This document shows, in pieces, positions 8,774-16,566 of a DNA stretch of 64,000 nucleotides. The notes below the pieces were generated by a model. The model ran no database searches, was not told the origin of the DNA, and saw only the letters and a list, made by a program, of their open reading frames with translations. Both the position numbers and the translations under genes were made by a program. Source of the DNA: Mitsuaria sp. PDC51 (GTDB lineage: Bacteria; Pseudomonadota; Gammaproteobacteria; Burkholderiales; Burkholderiaceae_C); the NCBI RefSeq assembly GCF_900113225.1, contig NZ_FOZE01000001.1:806001-870000 (forward strand). Reading direction: 5' to 3'. Numbering within the stretch: position 1 is the stretch's first letter; every line of letters starts with the position of its first letter.

Positions 8774-9238
8774 ATGCAGGATCGCCTGAAAGTCCTGATC
8801 GCCGATGACCAGCCCGATTCGCTGGAGCTGCTGCGCGAGCTGCTGACGGTCTACCACTTCGAGCTGAAGGTCGCGCCCACCGGGCTGGAGGCGATCCGCA
8901 TCGGGCTGAAGTGGGAGCCGGACCTCCTGATCACGGACATCGCGATGCCGGACGCCGACGGCCGGCACGTGGCGAGCCGTCTGAAGCTGAGCCTGCCGGC
9001 GCTGGTCGCGATCGCGGTCAGCGGCACGCCGCTGAACACGGATTTCGAGTCGGCGGAGGACCTCGTGTTCGACGATTACTTCGTCAAGCCGCTCAACTGG
9101 GCCCGGCTGCACGCGGTGTTGACGCGGCATGGGGCGAAGCTGGTCGAGCCGGGCGGTGCGCAGCTGTTCGGCGCGGACGATGGCGCCGACGTGTCGTTGG
9201 AGGCGCCGACGGACCCGAGCCGGCGGCCGGAGCGATGA
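8774..9238 (+). CDS. Receiver-only response regulator
   Basis: This 154-residue CheY-like protein has the acidic pair Asp11-Asp12, phospho-acceptor Asp55 in LLITDIAMPD, a Ser/Thr in AVSGT and the conserved Lys in FVKPL. No output domain follows; the last 35 residues are a Pro/Asp-rich tail. It probably relays phosphate to a partner protein. ATG 8774 places the first strand at residue 5; a longer form from 8723 is possible, and neither has a strong ribosome site. The stop overlaps the start of the DUF1275 gene (ATGA), so the two are translationally coupled. No histidine kinase is nearby. Confidence 0.85.
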   Translation: MQDRLKVLIADDQPDSLELLRELLTVYHFELKVAPTGLEAIRIGLKWEPDLLITDIAMPDADGRHVASRLKLSLPALVAIAVSGTPLNTDFESAEDLVFDDYFVKPLNWARLHAVLTRHGAKLVEPGGAQLFGADDGADVSLEAPTDPSRRPER

Positions 9239-9996
9239 GGCGGCTGCTGCACCTGACCAGCCGTCACCGCGCGCCGTCGACCAACCAGGCGCTGGGGCTG
9301 CTGCTCGCGTTCAATGCGGGCGCGGTGAACGCGGGCGGCTTCCTGATCCTGCAGCGCTACACCTCGCACATGACCGGATTCGCCTCGCAGCTGGCCGATG
9401 GCGCGGTGATGGGGCAGGGCACGCTGGTGCTGAACGCGCTGGGCGCGATCCTCGCTTTCGTGTGCGGCGCGGCGGTCTGCGCGGTGCTGGTGAACTGGGC
9501 ACGGCGGCATGGCCTGCGCAGCGTTTACGCGCTGCCGCTGATGCTGGAGGCAGCGCTGCTGTTCCCGTTCGGCCTGATGGGCGCGATCACGCTGACCTGG
9601 CACACGCCCTTCGCGGTGCCGCTGACGGTGCTGCTGCTGGCCTTCATCATGGGCCTGCAGAACGCGGTCGGATCGAAGACCTCGGGAGGCAGCGTCCGCA
9701 CCACCCACATGACGGGGAACATCACCGACCTGGGGATGGAGCTCGGCAAGATGCTCTATTGGAATCGCCAGCCCAAGGCGCTGCGGCCCGGCGTGCGGCA
9801 TGACCGCGAGCGGGCGCTGCGCGCGGGCGGCCTGCTGGCCGCCTTCGTCCTGGGCGGCGTGGCGGGGGCGCTCGGGTTCAAGCACCTGGGCTTCATCTGC
9901 GTGGTGCCGCTGGCGACAGTGCTGTTCGTGCTGGCGCTGCCGCCGGTGACGCGGGACTGGGGACGGTGGAGAGGGGTGCTGGCGCGGCAGCGGTGA
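9235..9996 (+). CDS. DUF1275 (YoaK-like) membrane protein
   Basis: This 253-residue membrane protein has about six hydrophobic helices. The family pattern is seen near the N-terminus (LLLAFNAGAVNAGGFLIL) and in the middle (TSGGSVRTTHMTGNITDLG). The family is widespread but its function is not established; transport has been suggested. The ATG at 9235 overlaps the stop of the response-regulator gene. No separate promoter is likely. Confidence 0.85.
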   Translation: MRRLLHLTSRHRAPSTNQALGLLLAFNAGAVNAGGFLILQRYTSHMTGFASQLADGAVMGQGTLVLNALGAILAFVCGAAVCAVLVNWARRHGLRSVYALPLMLEAALLFPFGLMGAITLTWHTPFAVPLTVLLLAFIMGLQNAVGSKTSGGSVRTTHMTGNITDLGMELGKMLYWNRQPKALRPGVRHDRERALRAGGLLAAFVLGGVAGALGFKHLGFICVVPLATVLFVLALPPVTRDWGRWRGVLARQR

Positions 9997-10011
9997 GGGG
10001 CTGGACAGGCG

Positions 10012-10644
10012 TCAGCGCGTGGATCGCAGGCGCAAGTCTCTTTCGCGTCGAGCCGCCTCACGCTCCTCCGCCTCCCGCTGCCGCGCGATCCGGTCGCCTT
10101 CCGCGGGATCGGCCGCGCTGTGGACGGCCTCGGCACGGCGGCGGGCGTCAGGGCCGCCGGTCAGGCTGCTCTGGGCGTCGACCGCCTGCTTGCTGACGGT
10201 CCAGTCCGCGGCGCTGTACTTGCCCTGGCCCTTCTGGCATTGGCGCGCCCGGCGGATCTCGTCCTGGACGAAGCGTTTCGCCTCGGGGCTCAGCGAGATC
10301 GAACTCGCCTTGGTCTCCATGCCGGCGATGTCGCGGTCGGAGGGGCAGACGTTGGCGGGAGCGATCGGTGCGGCCGGTGCCGCCGACGGCGTCGCGGTCG
10401 CGGCTTGCTGCTCCGCGGCGGCAGCCTTGGCGCGCTCGATTGCGGCGCGGTCCGCCGAGGTGTCGATCACATTGCTCTGCAGCGACCGCGACGTCATCGC
10501 TTCGCCCTTGGCCGGGCAGGGCTGGTCCGAGTACTGGACCTTGCCGTCGATGGTGCATTTCCAGACCTGGGCCTGGGCGGTGGGCGCCGCCATCGCGACG
10601 GCGGCGAGCAGGCCGGCGAAGGCGGTCCGGTGGATCTGTGGCAT
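10012..10644 (-). CDS. DUF4124 domain exported protein
   Basis: This 210-residue protein has a signal peptide cut after AQA (about residue 23). A DUF4124-type motif follows directly (VWKCTIDGKVQYSDQPC, about 25-42), in which two cysteines probably form a disulfide. An Ala-rich linker and a charged helical C-terminus rich in Arg/Glu complete it (EREAARRERDLR pattern). ATG 10644 is supported by GGGAGAC at a good distance; the open frame extends far upstream but is non-coding there. The domain is common in proteobacterial cell-envelope proteins and its role is unknown. Confidence 0.8.
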   Translation of the reverse strand: MPQIHRTAFAGLLAAVAMAAPTAQAQVWKCTIDGKVQYSDQPCPAKGEAMTSRSLQSNVIDTSADRAAIERAKAAAAEQQAATATPSAAPAAPIAPANVCPSDRDIAGMETKASSISLSPEAKRFVQDEIRRARQCQKGQGKYSAADWTVSKQAVDAQSSLTGGPDARRRAEAVHSAADPAEGDRIARQREAEEREAARRERDLRLRSTR

Positions 10645-10875
10645 GTGCTTGTCTCCCTGAAGCGAATCGAACGCGCCAACTCTCGCATGTGTTGACAGGC
10701 CGGAGGCACGGGGCGTCGGCAGGCAGCTCGGCATCGGAGGCGGCGATCGCCGCGGGTCCGGGACCGGCGCGAGCCCGTCAAGTCCCCTCCCGCCGCTTCC
10801 CCGTCCTGGCCGTGGCCGACCGCGGATGAAGCGGGCAGCATGCGGTCCTCCGAAGCCGCGGCGTGGACCGACAGC

Positions 10876-12519
10876 ATGGCCTTGATCTCCCTTCAGCGGA
10901 CGCTCGCGGCGTCCGCCTGCGCATGGATGGCGGGTGGCGCGATCGCCGCGCCAGATTCCGCCGCGCTCGCCACCGATCCGGCGGCGATGACGCAACTGGT
11001 CGAGGCGGTCACCCTCGACGTCATCTCCGAGCTCTCCGTGTCCGCGTGCGAGGACGTGGGCGCGCCCTCGGCCCCCCAGATGCGTGACGCGTGGGTGGCC
11101 TGGCGGACGCGTTACCAGCTCCCGCCGCTGCGGGTGATCGTGACGCGCGTGATGACGCGCAAGAGCAGCGATCCTCCATGGGACAAGCTGGTCGAGCCGG
11201 TCCGCAAGCGGGTTCTCACGAACGCCACGCCCGATCAGGCCTGCGTCGCGATGGCGCGCGAATGGGACGGCCCCGGCATGGACATCGCTGCGAAGTATCC
11301 GCAGGCCATGCCGGTGGCGCGGGCGCTCGTACAGGCGAAGCTCGTGGCGCCGCCGACGCCGCTGCCCGTGGCTGTCGAGCCGGCGCGCGGCCAGCTCCTG
11401 CTGCCGAGCCAGGTGGTCGCCTTGACGGCGCAGCGGGGGAGTTGGCTGGCGATCTCCGATGAGGCGGCACTTCGCAAGATGGGGCAGGTCTATGTGAAGG
11501 GCCGGGTGGCGCGCGATATCCGCTATCCCGAGCGCTTCCACCTCGTGCAGGAGCGGGGCGGCCGGCAGGCCGAGCAGTTGATCCATCTGAAGTTCAACGC
11601 CGAGCCGTGGGTGGGCCGCGAGATCGTGCTGCGCGGGGTGGTGACCTCGCTGAGCCGGCTGTCGATGGACCTGGCCGATGCCGCGCTGGTGAATGATGCG
11701 TCGGGGCTGACGGTGTCGCCGCTGCAGCAGGCGCCACTGGCGCGGAAGGAGGTGCTGCTGCAGCGCGTGATGAGCGCGCCGGGTCAAGGTTTGAGCGAGA
11801 AGGATCTGGTCGCGGTCGTGCTTCATGGGGAGGCCAACTACAACTACGGCACCCGTTGGGAGGAGGACGTCAGGTTCCTGCTGAAGGACGGGACGGTGTA
11901 CCGCCGCACGGAGATGCCGCCGGATCAGTTGAACGTCGCCGCGTCGAGGCAGTTGGAGCCGCGGCGCTGGGGGCGGTGGAGGAGCACCGGCAAGGGCTAC
12001 GAGATGCAGGAACAGGACGACGACGGGCGGCCGCTCGGCGAGTGGAAGTTGGAGAAGCATGTCGCGATGAAGCCGTGGCCGAAGGATGCGAGGCTGGAAG
12101 GGAGCTTCAGCCGAAGCAGCTTCAACGGGAGCATGGTCACGGGCGGGACCTCAGCGACGCGCGGGATCCGGTTCACGAAGGACGGTCGCTTCGAGCGCAG
12201 CTACAGCGCGCTGTCGAGCACGGGCAGCCTGCAAGCGATCACCGGGACGGTGATCGCGGGGTCGTCGCAGGGGGACGGATCGGGGAGCAGCAGCACCGGC
12301 GGCGGGACGGTGGGGACGGGGCTAGGGACGGTCGGTGCGACCAGCGGGACACGGACGAAGGACGATGGGGCGAGCCGGAGAGGTCGGTATCAGTTGAGCG
12401 GCTACGCGATCACGCTGACCTATGACGACGGACATGAGGAGCGGCTACTCAGTTTTCCGGTCGATGGGAATGGCCGGAGTGTGTATGTCGGGAGTGGGAG
12501 TTATGACCTCTCGAAGTGA
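10876..12519 (+). CDS. Large exported protein of unknown function
   Basis: From ATG 10876 the protein has 547 residues. It has a signal peptide (MALISLQRTLAASACAWM, cut near AIAA), a helical N-terminal domain with two cysteines (about 45-130), a middle beta-rich region (about 190-260), a domain with SFSRSSFNGSMVTGG (about 400-450), a Gly/Ser/Thr linker (about 460-495) and a C-terminal lipocalin-like strand set (YQLSGYAITLTYDDG). No family was recognised with confidence. The start was placed to retain the signal peptide; an in-frame ATG at 10840 adds 12 residues that would mask it. It is divergent from the DUF4124 gene. Confidence 0.7.
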   Translation: MALISLQRTLAASACAWMAGGAIAAPDSAALATDPAAMTQLVEAVTLDVISELSVSACEDVGAPSAPQMRDAWVAWRTRYQLPPLRVIVTRVMTRKSSDPPWDKLVEPVRKRVLTNATPDQACVAMAREWDGPGMDIAAKYPQAMPVARALVQAKLVAPPTPLPVAVEPARGQLLLPSQVVALTAQRGSWLAISDEAALRKMGQVYVKGRVARDIRYPERFHLVQERGGRQAEQLIHLKFNAEPWVGREIVLRGVVTSLSRLSMDLADAALVNDASGLTVSPLQQAPLARKEVLLQRVMSAPGQGLSEKDLVAVVLHGEANYNYGTRWEEDVRFLLKDGTVYRRTEMPPDQLNVAASRQLEPRRWGRWRSTGKGYEMQEQDDDGRPLGEWKLEKHVAMKPWPKDARLEGSFSRSSFNGSMVTGGTSATRGIRFTKDGRFERSYSALSSTGSLQAITGTVIAGSSQGDGSGSSSTGGGTVGTGLGTVGATSGTRTKDDGASRRGRYQLSGYAITLTYDDGHEERLLSFPVDGNGRSVYVGSGSYDLSK

Positions 12520-12523
12520 TTTG

Positions 12524-12532
12524 CCTCGACCT
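12524..12532. repeat. 9-bp copy of the tRNA-Asn 3' end (possible att remnant)
   Basis: CCTCGACCT occurs here in the same orientation as at 13871-13879, inside the 3' end of the nearer tRNA-Asn gene. The two copies bracket the low-G+C gene exactly. Nine bases alone could be chance. Confidence 0.35.
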
Positions 12533-13712
12533 AGTCGGCTGTACCCGTATTGTTTCGGAACTCGTCCTGTAGCTTCACGAACCATTCGCCGTAATGGCGA
12601 TATTTGTCCTTGGCGACGGGGTAATTGTGGTTCAGGTCGAAAAGATCCTCGAACCAATAATTGTTTGATCCAGTTTTCTGGAAAAGGATAAAGGGATGGA
12701 TGTCTCCGCTGCGTAGTTCGTTCATCAGCGCGGGCTTGATGATTCGGCCGTACGGATGCCCAAGCCGGTCGTTCGCCGTTTCGAGCAGGTCGTAGATCAA
12801 CGGGATGTGGTGATGGTCACCATGCCAGTTCCAGAAATCCATGTTGAATCCGAAGGGGTAGACCTTCCATCGGAACTCTGAGAACTGACTTATCAACACC
12901 AGATCCATCGAATCGGGTTCGATGGCCATATACGAGGCGAGAGGCGATTCTGCGGCAATTGCCTTAATCTTCTCGACTTGATAGTCGTAGATGGATTCGG
13001 TGGGGTACTTCTTGCCAGCGCCGTGCTTCAACCATGCCGTCGATATTCCGGTCAGCGTGGATAAGGAGTCGATGTCGTGCTCTGCGATCTCGACTTCGCC
13101 AGATTCGATCGCTTTCCAAGCTCTTTCGCTTGGGAAATGCAAATGTTCAATGATTCTAGAGGCGGGTATGGATGCATCTTCTCGGCCTTCCTTGATTCGA
13201 TGTCCACAGTCGAAATATCGCACTGAGCGGGAGGCTGGAGAATCTGAAGAAGTCGACTCGCCGAAATAGTTGAGGAGAAGGGACGAATTCCCTGCAGTGT
13301 GTTTGGTGATGCGTTCGAGCGAAAGAGGATCGAGCTCCCAACCCAGCGCCGCGCAGGCGGACCGATAGTCCTCTACTTCATCCTTGAGGGGTGTGTTGAC
13401 ACAGATCAGTACGCGCCGAATCTTGCTCGCAAATTTTGTCGACGGCAGCTTCCCGATGTCCTCGATGATCTTCTTTGGAATATCCGTCTGCTGGGTCGTG
13501 CAAATGATGGCGGTATATGTGTCATCCGATGCGTGGTACACGTGAGCGTCACATTTCCCGGTCGTCGTCTTGCCAATGAAGTTGAAGGACGGTTCCAAAC
13601 GATCAAAGCCGGGATAGATGCTCGGCAGCAGGGTGCTCATGAATCGTTCGAACTCGTCGGAGCCCATTGCGCCGATTTTGATTCGGATACGGTCGATCAA
13701 TGCGTTGTTCAT
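12531..13712 (-). CDS. Nuclease-like domain fused to XRE helix-turn-helix; possible defence gene
   Basis: This 393-residue protein is A+T-rich (near 50% G+C by eye) among neighbours near 70%. Residues 1-130 look like a degenerate PD-(D/E)XK nuclease fold: KCDAHVY with Asp55, then a strand ending IICTTQQ (69-75) and KK at 80-81. Residues 170-232 match an XRE helix-turn-helix (RIKEGREDA, then STLTGISTAWLKHG). The C-terminal 150 residues are aromatic-rich with HGDHHH at 297-302 and match nothing I recognise. The gene stands alone beside two tRNA-Asn genes, a common landing site for foreign DNA. Nuclease activity and a defence role are inferences; the usual catalytic Lys spacing is not clear. Confidence 0.6.
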   Translation of the reverse strand: MNNALIDRIRIKIGAMGSDEFERFMSTLLPSIYPGFDRLEPSFNFIGKTTTGKCDAHVYHASDDTYTAIICTTQQTDIPKKIIEDIGKLPSTKFASKIRRVLICVNTPLKDEVEDYRSACAALGWELDPLSLERITKHTAGNSSLLLNYFGESTSSDSPASRSVRYFDCGHRIKEGREDASIPASRIIEHLHFPSERAWKAIESGEVEIAEHDIDSLSTLTGISTAWLKHGAGKKYPTESIYDYQVEKIKAIAAESPLASYMAIEPDSMDLVLISQFSEFRWKVYPFGFNMDFWNWHGDHHHIPLIYDLLETANDRLGHPYGRIIKPALMNELRSGDIHPFILFQKTGSNNYWFEDLFDLNHNYPVAKDKYRHYGEWFVKLQDEFRNNTGTAD

Positions 13713-13827
13713 GGCAAGAGACAGATTGGTCGGGGCTGGTGTTGTAGAGCATTAATGCATGCGCAGGACATCCCCCCAGGGTAGGGGAGTGCGACGGTCG
13801 GTGTCGGCGGGCGAAGCGAACCAAAAG

Positions 13828-13860
13828 AAAAAGCCCCGATGCATCGCTGCAACGGGGCTT
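13828..13860 (-). terminator. Rho-independent terminator of the downstream tRNA-Asn
   Basis: On the minus strand AAGCCCCG and CGGGGCTT pair, with an inner GCA/TGC stem, and are followed by TTTCTTTT. It lies 5 nt after the tRNA CCA end. Confidence 0.88.
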
Positions 13861-13865
13861 CAGTT

Positions 13866-13941
13866 TGGCTCCTCGACCTGGGCTCGAACCAGGGACCTAC
13901 GGATTAACAGTCCGGCGCTCTACCGACTGAGCTATCGAGGA
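13866..13941 (-). tRNA. tRNA-Asn (GTT), copy 1
   Basis: The gene is 76 nt with CCA encoded (13866-13868) and discriminator G. The acceptor stem is TCCTCGA/TCGAGGA, the anticodon loop is CTGTTAATC with anticodon GTT, and the T-loop has GGTTCGAGCC. Apart from one acceptor pair it appears identical to the second copy at 14045. It reads codons AAC/AAU. Confidence 0.97.
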
Positions 13942-14005
13942 AAAGTCTGCTCAGATCCTATCGATCTGAATTCTTGGGCCAGGGTCTTCGGTCGGACTCT
14001 GGCTG

Positions 14006-14034
14006 AAAAAGAACGAAGGTCCGAAGACCTTCGT
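14006..14034 (-). terminator. Rho-independent terminator of the upstream tRNA-Asn
   Basis: On the minus strand ACGAAGGTC pairs with GACCTTCGT around a TTCG tetraloop and is followed by TCTTTTT. It lies 10 nt after the CCA of the second tRNA-Asn and before the first, so the two tRNAs are probably separate transcription units. Confidence 0.9.
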
Positions 14035-14044
14035 CATCTGATCT

Positions 14045-14120
14045 TGGCTCCCCGACCTGGGCTCGAACCAGGGACCTACGGATTAACAGTCCGGCGCTCT
14101 ACCGACTGAGCTATCGGGGA
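14045..14120 (-). tRNA. tRNA-Asn (GTT), copy 2
   Basis: The gene is 76 nt with encoded CCA. The acceptor stem is TCCCCGA/TCGGGGA, one base pair different from copy 1; the D, anticodon (GTT) and T arms look identical. It is followed by its own terminator. Confidence 0.97.
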
Positions 14121-14156
14121 TCAGAGCCTAAGAGTATACACAGAAAAATCAGAAGC

Positions 14157-16340
14157 TCACAAGACCCACTCCACCGACGCACGCCAGGTGCGATTGGCGA
14201 GCGGGTACAGGTAGACGTGGCCGTACTGGTACGGCGATTCGCGCCACGCCCGGCGGTCAGTCACGTTGTCCACGCCGACACGCCAGATCAGCTGTTGCCG
14301 ACCGATGTTCTGCTCGTAGCGCGCGCCCAGGTCCAGCCGCGTCCAGCTCGGGATGGCCAGCGAGTTGTCCGGCAGCACCATGCGCTTGCCCTCGTACACG
14401 ACGCCCGCCTGCAGCTCCAGGCCCGGCAGCCCGACGCCCTGGCGCGCCTGCAGCTTCAGCACCGTCTCCGGCACGTTGGTCGGCTTCAGGCCGTTGAGCG
14501 TCGCGTCCTCGCTGCGCTCGCGGCGCGCGCGCAGCTTCATCGCGCTGGCCATCAGACCACCGTTCGTCCACTTCAGATCCGCTTGCGCTTCCACGCCGCG
14601 ATGGTTCTGCTCGCCGTCGATGCGGGTCTCGAGCATGTCCAGGCCGTTCACCGTGACCGCGACGTCACGCGTCGCGGGCTTGCTGACGTCGAAGTAGTTG
14701 ATCGACCAGTCCACCGTCCGGCTGCCCGACTTCAGACCGATCTCCCACTGCCTGCTGCGCAGCGCCGGCAGCACCGCCGTGCGGTTCGCATAGACCGGCA
14801 GGTTGGGCACGACTGCCGATTCAATGCCCTGGCCCCAACTCGCGTAGGCCAGCAGCTGCGCGTTGATCGCGTAGCTCACACCGAGCCACGGCGTCGTGAA
14901 CGACTGCGCGTACGGATTCGGCGTGCCGACCTGGCCAGCCTCCGGGCCGACCGCGACGCTGTCGCGCTTGAGCCGCGTGTGACGCACGCCGAGCCAGCCT
15001 TGCCAGCGCTCGCTGAACTGCATCGCGTCGCGCAGGTAGACCTCGGTGCTGCGCTCGGTGCGGTTGGTGTTGGTGCCGGTGAGCGTCGGGTCGGCCGTCG
15101 TCGGCAGCGTGCCCCAGATGTTGCCGGTGCCCGCCCAGTTGTAGGCCTGGCCCTGCAGCCGGCTCTTGTAGCGCGAGAGCAGCACGCCGGTCGTCAACTC
15201 GTGCGTGATGCCGGCCGTGTTGAGCCGGCCCTGCGCCGAGAGGTCGAGCGCGTCGCTGTTGCGGTGCTCGTTCTCGCTGCGGAAGTCGTACTGGTCGAAG
15301 GTGCCGTCGGGGCAGTAGGTGCTCGGGTAATAAGTGCCGTCGCCGGCGGTGCAGCCGAATGGGTAGGCGAGGCGGTCATCGGTGACCAGCCGCTGGATCG
15401 CGGCATGCGCCTGCAGCTTCCAGTCGGCATTCAATTGGTGCTGCACGCGCAGGGAAGCGGTGCGGCCCTCGAAGACGACCGGCAGGCTCCACGATTGATT
15501 GTTCAGGTTGGTGCGCGGATCGATGGACTTCGCGTCGGGCAGGCGGTCGCCGAGCAGGCTGAAGCCGGGCTGGCTGGGCTGGGACTGGCGGGAGACCTCG
15601 ACCTCGGCCTCGACCAGCGTGTCGCGCGTCACGCGCCAGTCGCCGGCGACGGCCATCATCCAGCGATGGCCGTCGGCGTCGCGCAATTCGGGCCGGAGCT
15701 TGGCGGCCTGCAGATTGACGCGCAGGCCGAAGGCCTTGTCGTTGCCGTGGCCGTCGCTGAAGCGGCGGCTCCAGTCCATCGCCGATTCGAGGGTGCCGCG
15801 CTCGCTGACGCCGAGCGTCACGCTGGTGAGCTCGGTCGTCGGCCGCTTCACGACGAGGTTCACGAGGCCGCCGGGGGCGCTGGTTCCCGCCTGGATGCCG
15901 CTCGTGCCCTTGAGCACCTCCAGGCTGCTCTTGTTCGCGAGGGGCAGGGCGGTCTCGGCGTTGATCGGCAGGCCGTCGCGACGGAAGTTGAAGCGGTTGT
16001 CGAGGTCGTAGCCGCGGATCTTCAGGTAGGAGACATACCCCGCGGAGTTGTACGAGTCGCCCACGCTGGCGTCCAGCAGCGTCAGGCCGGCCAGGCTGGT
16101 GAGGCCGCGGTCGGTGAGCTGTTCGGCGCTGACGATGCTGGCCTGCATCGGCAGCTTGGCGACCGGCGTGTCGCCGAAGCCGCCGACGGTGGCGGGCGCC
16201 TCGGCCGAGCCCTTGATGACGACGCTGGGCAGCGCCGGCGCGGCCGTCTGCGCGGCGGCGTGGAAGGACAGGCCGCCGGCCGCGAGCGCGAAGGCGAGGC
16301 GGCGGAGCGGGAATGGAGTCAAGCGAGACGAAGTTGCCAT
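14157..16340 (-). CDS. TonB-dependent receptor under a TPP riboswitch (putative thiamin-compound receptor)
   Basis: From ATG 16340 this is a 727-residue outer-membrane receptor. It has a signal peptide (cut after AAAQ), a plug domain (about 40-170; SVVIKGSAEAP, KIRGYDLDNRFNFRRDGLP, EVLKGTSGIQAG) and a barrel ending RASVEWVL. By sequence it looks like a FhuA/siderophore-type receptor. A TPP riboswitch lies about 95 nt upstream on the same strand, which points to thiamin or a thiamin precursor as ligand. ATG 16340 keeps the signal peptide; a TTG at 16379 is less likely. No clear Shine-Dalgarno is seen. Two cysteines in the barrel (FGCTAG..., TYCPDG) may form a loop disulfide. Confidence 0.85.
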   Translation of the reverse strand: MATSSRLTPFPLRRLAFALAAGGLSFHAAAQTAAPALPSVVIKGSAEAPATVGGFGDTPVAKLPMQASIVSAEQLTDRGLTSLAGLTLLDASVGDSYNSAGYVSYLKIRGYDLDNRFNFRRDGLPINAETALPLANKSSLEVLKGTSGIQAGTSAPGGLVNLVVKRPTTELTSVTLGVSERGTLESAMDWSRRFSDGHGNDKAFGLRVNLQAAKLRPELRDADGHRWMMAVAGDWRVTRDTLVEAEVEVSRQSQPSQPGFSLLGDRLPDAKSIDPRTNLNNQSWSLPVVFEGRTASLRVQHQLNADWKLQAHAAIQRLVTDDRLAYPFGCTAGDGTYYPSTYCPDGTFDQYDFRSENEHRNSDALDLSAQGRLNTAGITHELTTGVLLSRYKSRLQGQAYNWAGTGNIWGTLPTTADPTLTGTNTNRTERSTEVYLRDAMQFSERWQGWLGVRHTRLKRDSVAVGPEAGQVGTPNPYAQSFTTPWLGVSYAINAQLLAYASWGQGIESAVVPNLPVYANRTAVLPALRSRQWEIGLKSGSRTVDWSINYFDVSKPATRDVAVTVNGLDMLETRIDGEQNHRGVEAQADLKWTNGGLMASAMKLRARRERSEDATLNGLKPTNVPETVLKLQARQGVGLPGLELQAGVVYEGKRMVLPDNSLAIPSWTRLDLGARYEQNIGRQQLIWRVGVDNVTDRRAWRESPYQYGHVYLYPLANRTWRASVEWVL

Positions 16341-16383
16341 CGATGTGCCGGAGCCAGAAACGCGATGGCAGGTCGGCAAACCA

Positions 16384-16408
16384 GCACGCCGATGAGAAGG
16401 CGGCGTGC
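16384..16408 (-). promoter_or_regulatory. Hairpin downstream of the TPP aptamer (possible expression platform)
   Basis: GCACGCCG and CGGCGTGC form an 8-bp stem with a 9-nt loop, between the riboswitch and the receptor start. There is no T tract, so if it is regulatory it more likely affects translation or folding than acting as a classical terminator. Confidence 0.45.
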
Positions 16409-16434
16409 GAGGACACGAGGCGTGTCGAAGGCAT

Positions 16435-16566
16435 GCTTCCCTGCGCGAGGATTACCTCAAGTCTCCTGAAGGAGACTTTGACGCGCGCCTTGCGGCACGC
16501 GCCAACAGGTTCAAAGGGACTTTCTCAGCCGGCCCCTGACGCATCGTCCGGACCAGCACCCCTAGC
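16435..16566 (-). promoter_or_regulatory. TPP riboswitch (thi box)
   Basis: Read on the minus strand, all conserved blocks occur in order: GCTAGGGGTGC (P1/P2), a P3 stem with CTGGTCC/GGGGCCGG and a GACG/CGTC tip, GGCTGAGA (J3/2), GAACCTG (P4), GAGGTAATCCTC (P5 and its TAAT loop) and GCGCAGGGAAGC (P4/P1 closing). The aptamer binds thiamin pyrophosphate and normally lowers expression of the gene downstream. An extra segment of about 47 nt with two hairpins lies between GAACCTG and P5, where most family members have about two bases. Confidence 0.93.

Noticed and set aside
12531-13712. Prophage remnant
   Set aside because: No integrase, capsid or lysis gene is present; a single foreign gene is all that can be supported.
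14006-14034. Riboswitch or small RNA between the tRNA genes
   Set aside because: It is a simple UUCG-capped stem followed by a T tract, which is a plain intrinsic terminator on the tRNA strand.
16384-16408. Intrinsic terminator of the TPP riboswitch
   Set aside because: The stem is strong but no run of T follows on the minus strand, so it was kept only as a possible expression platform.
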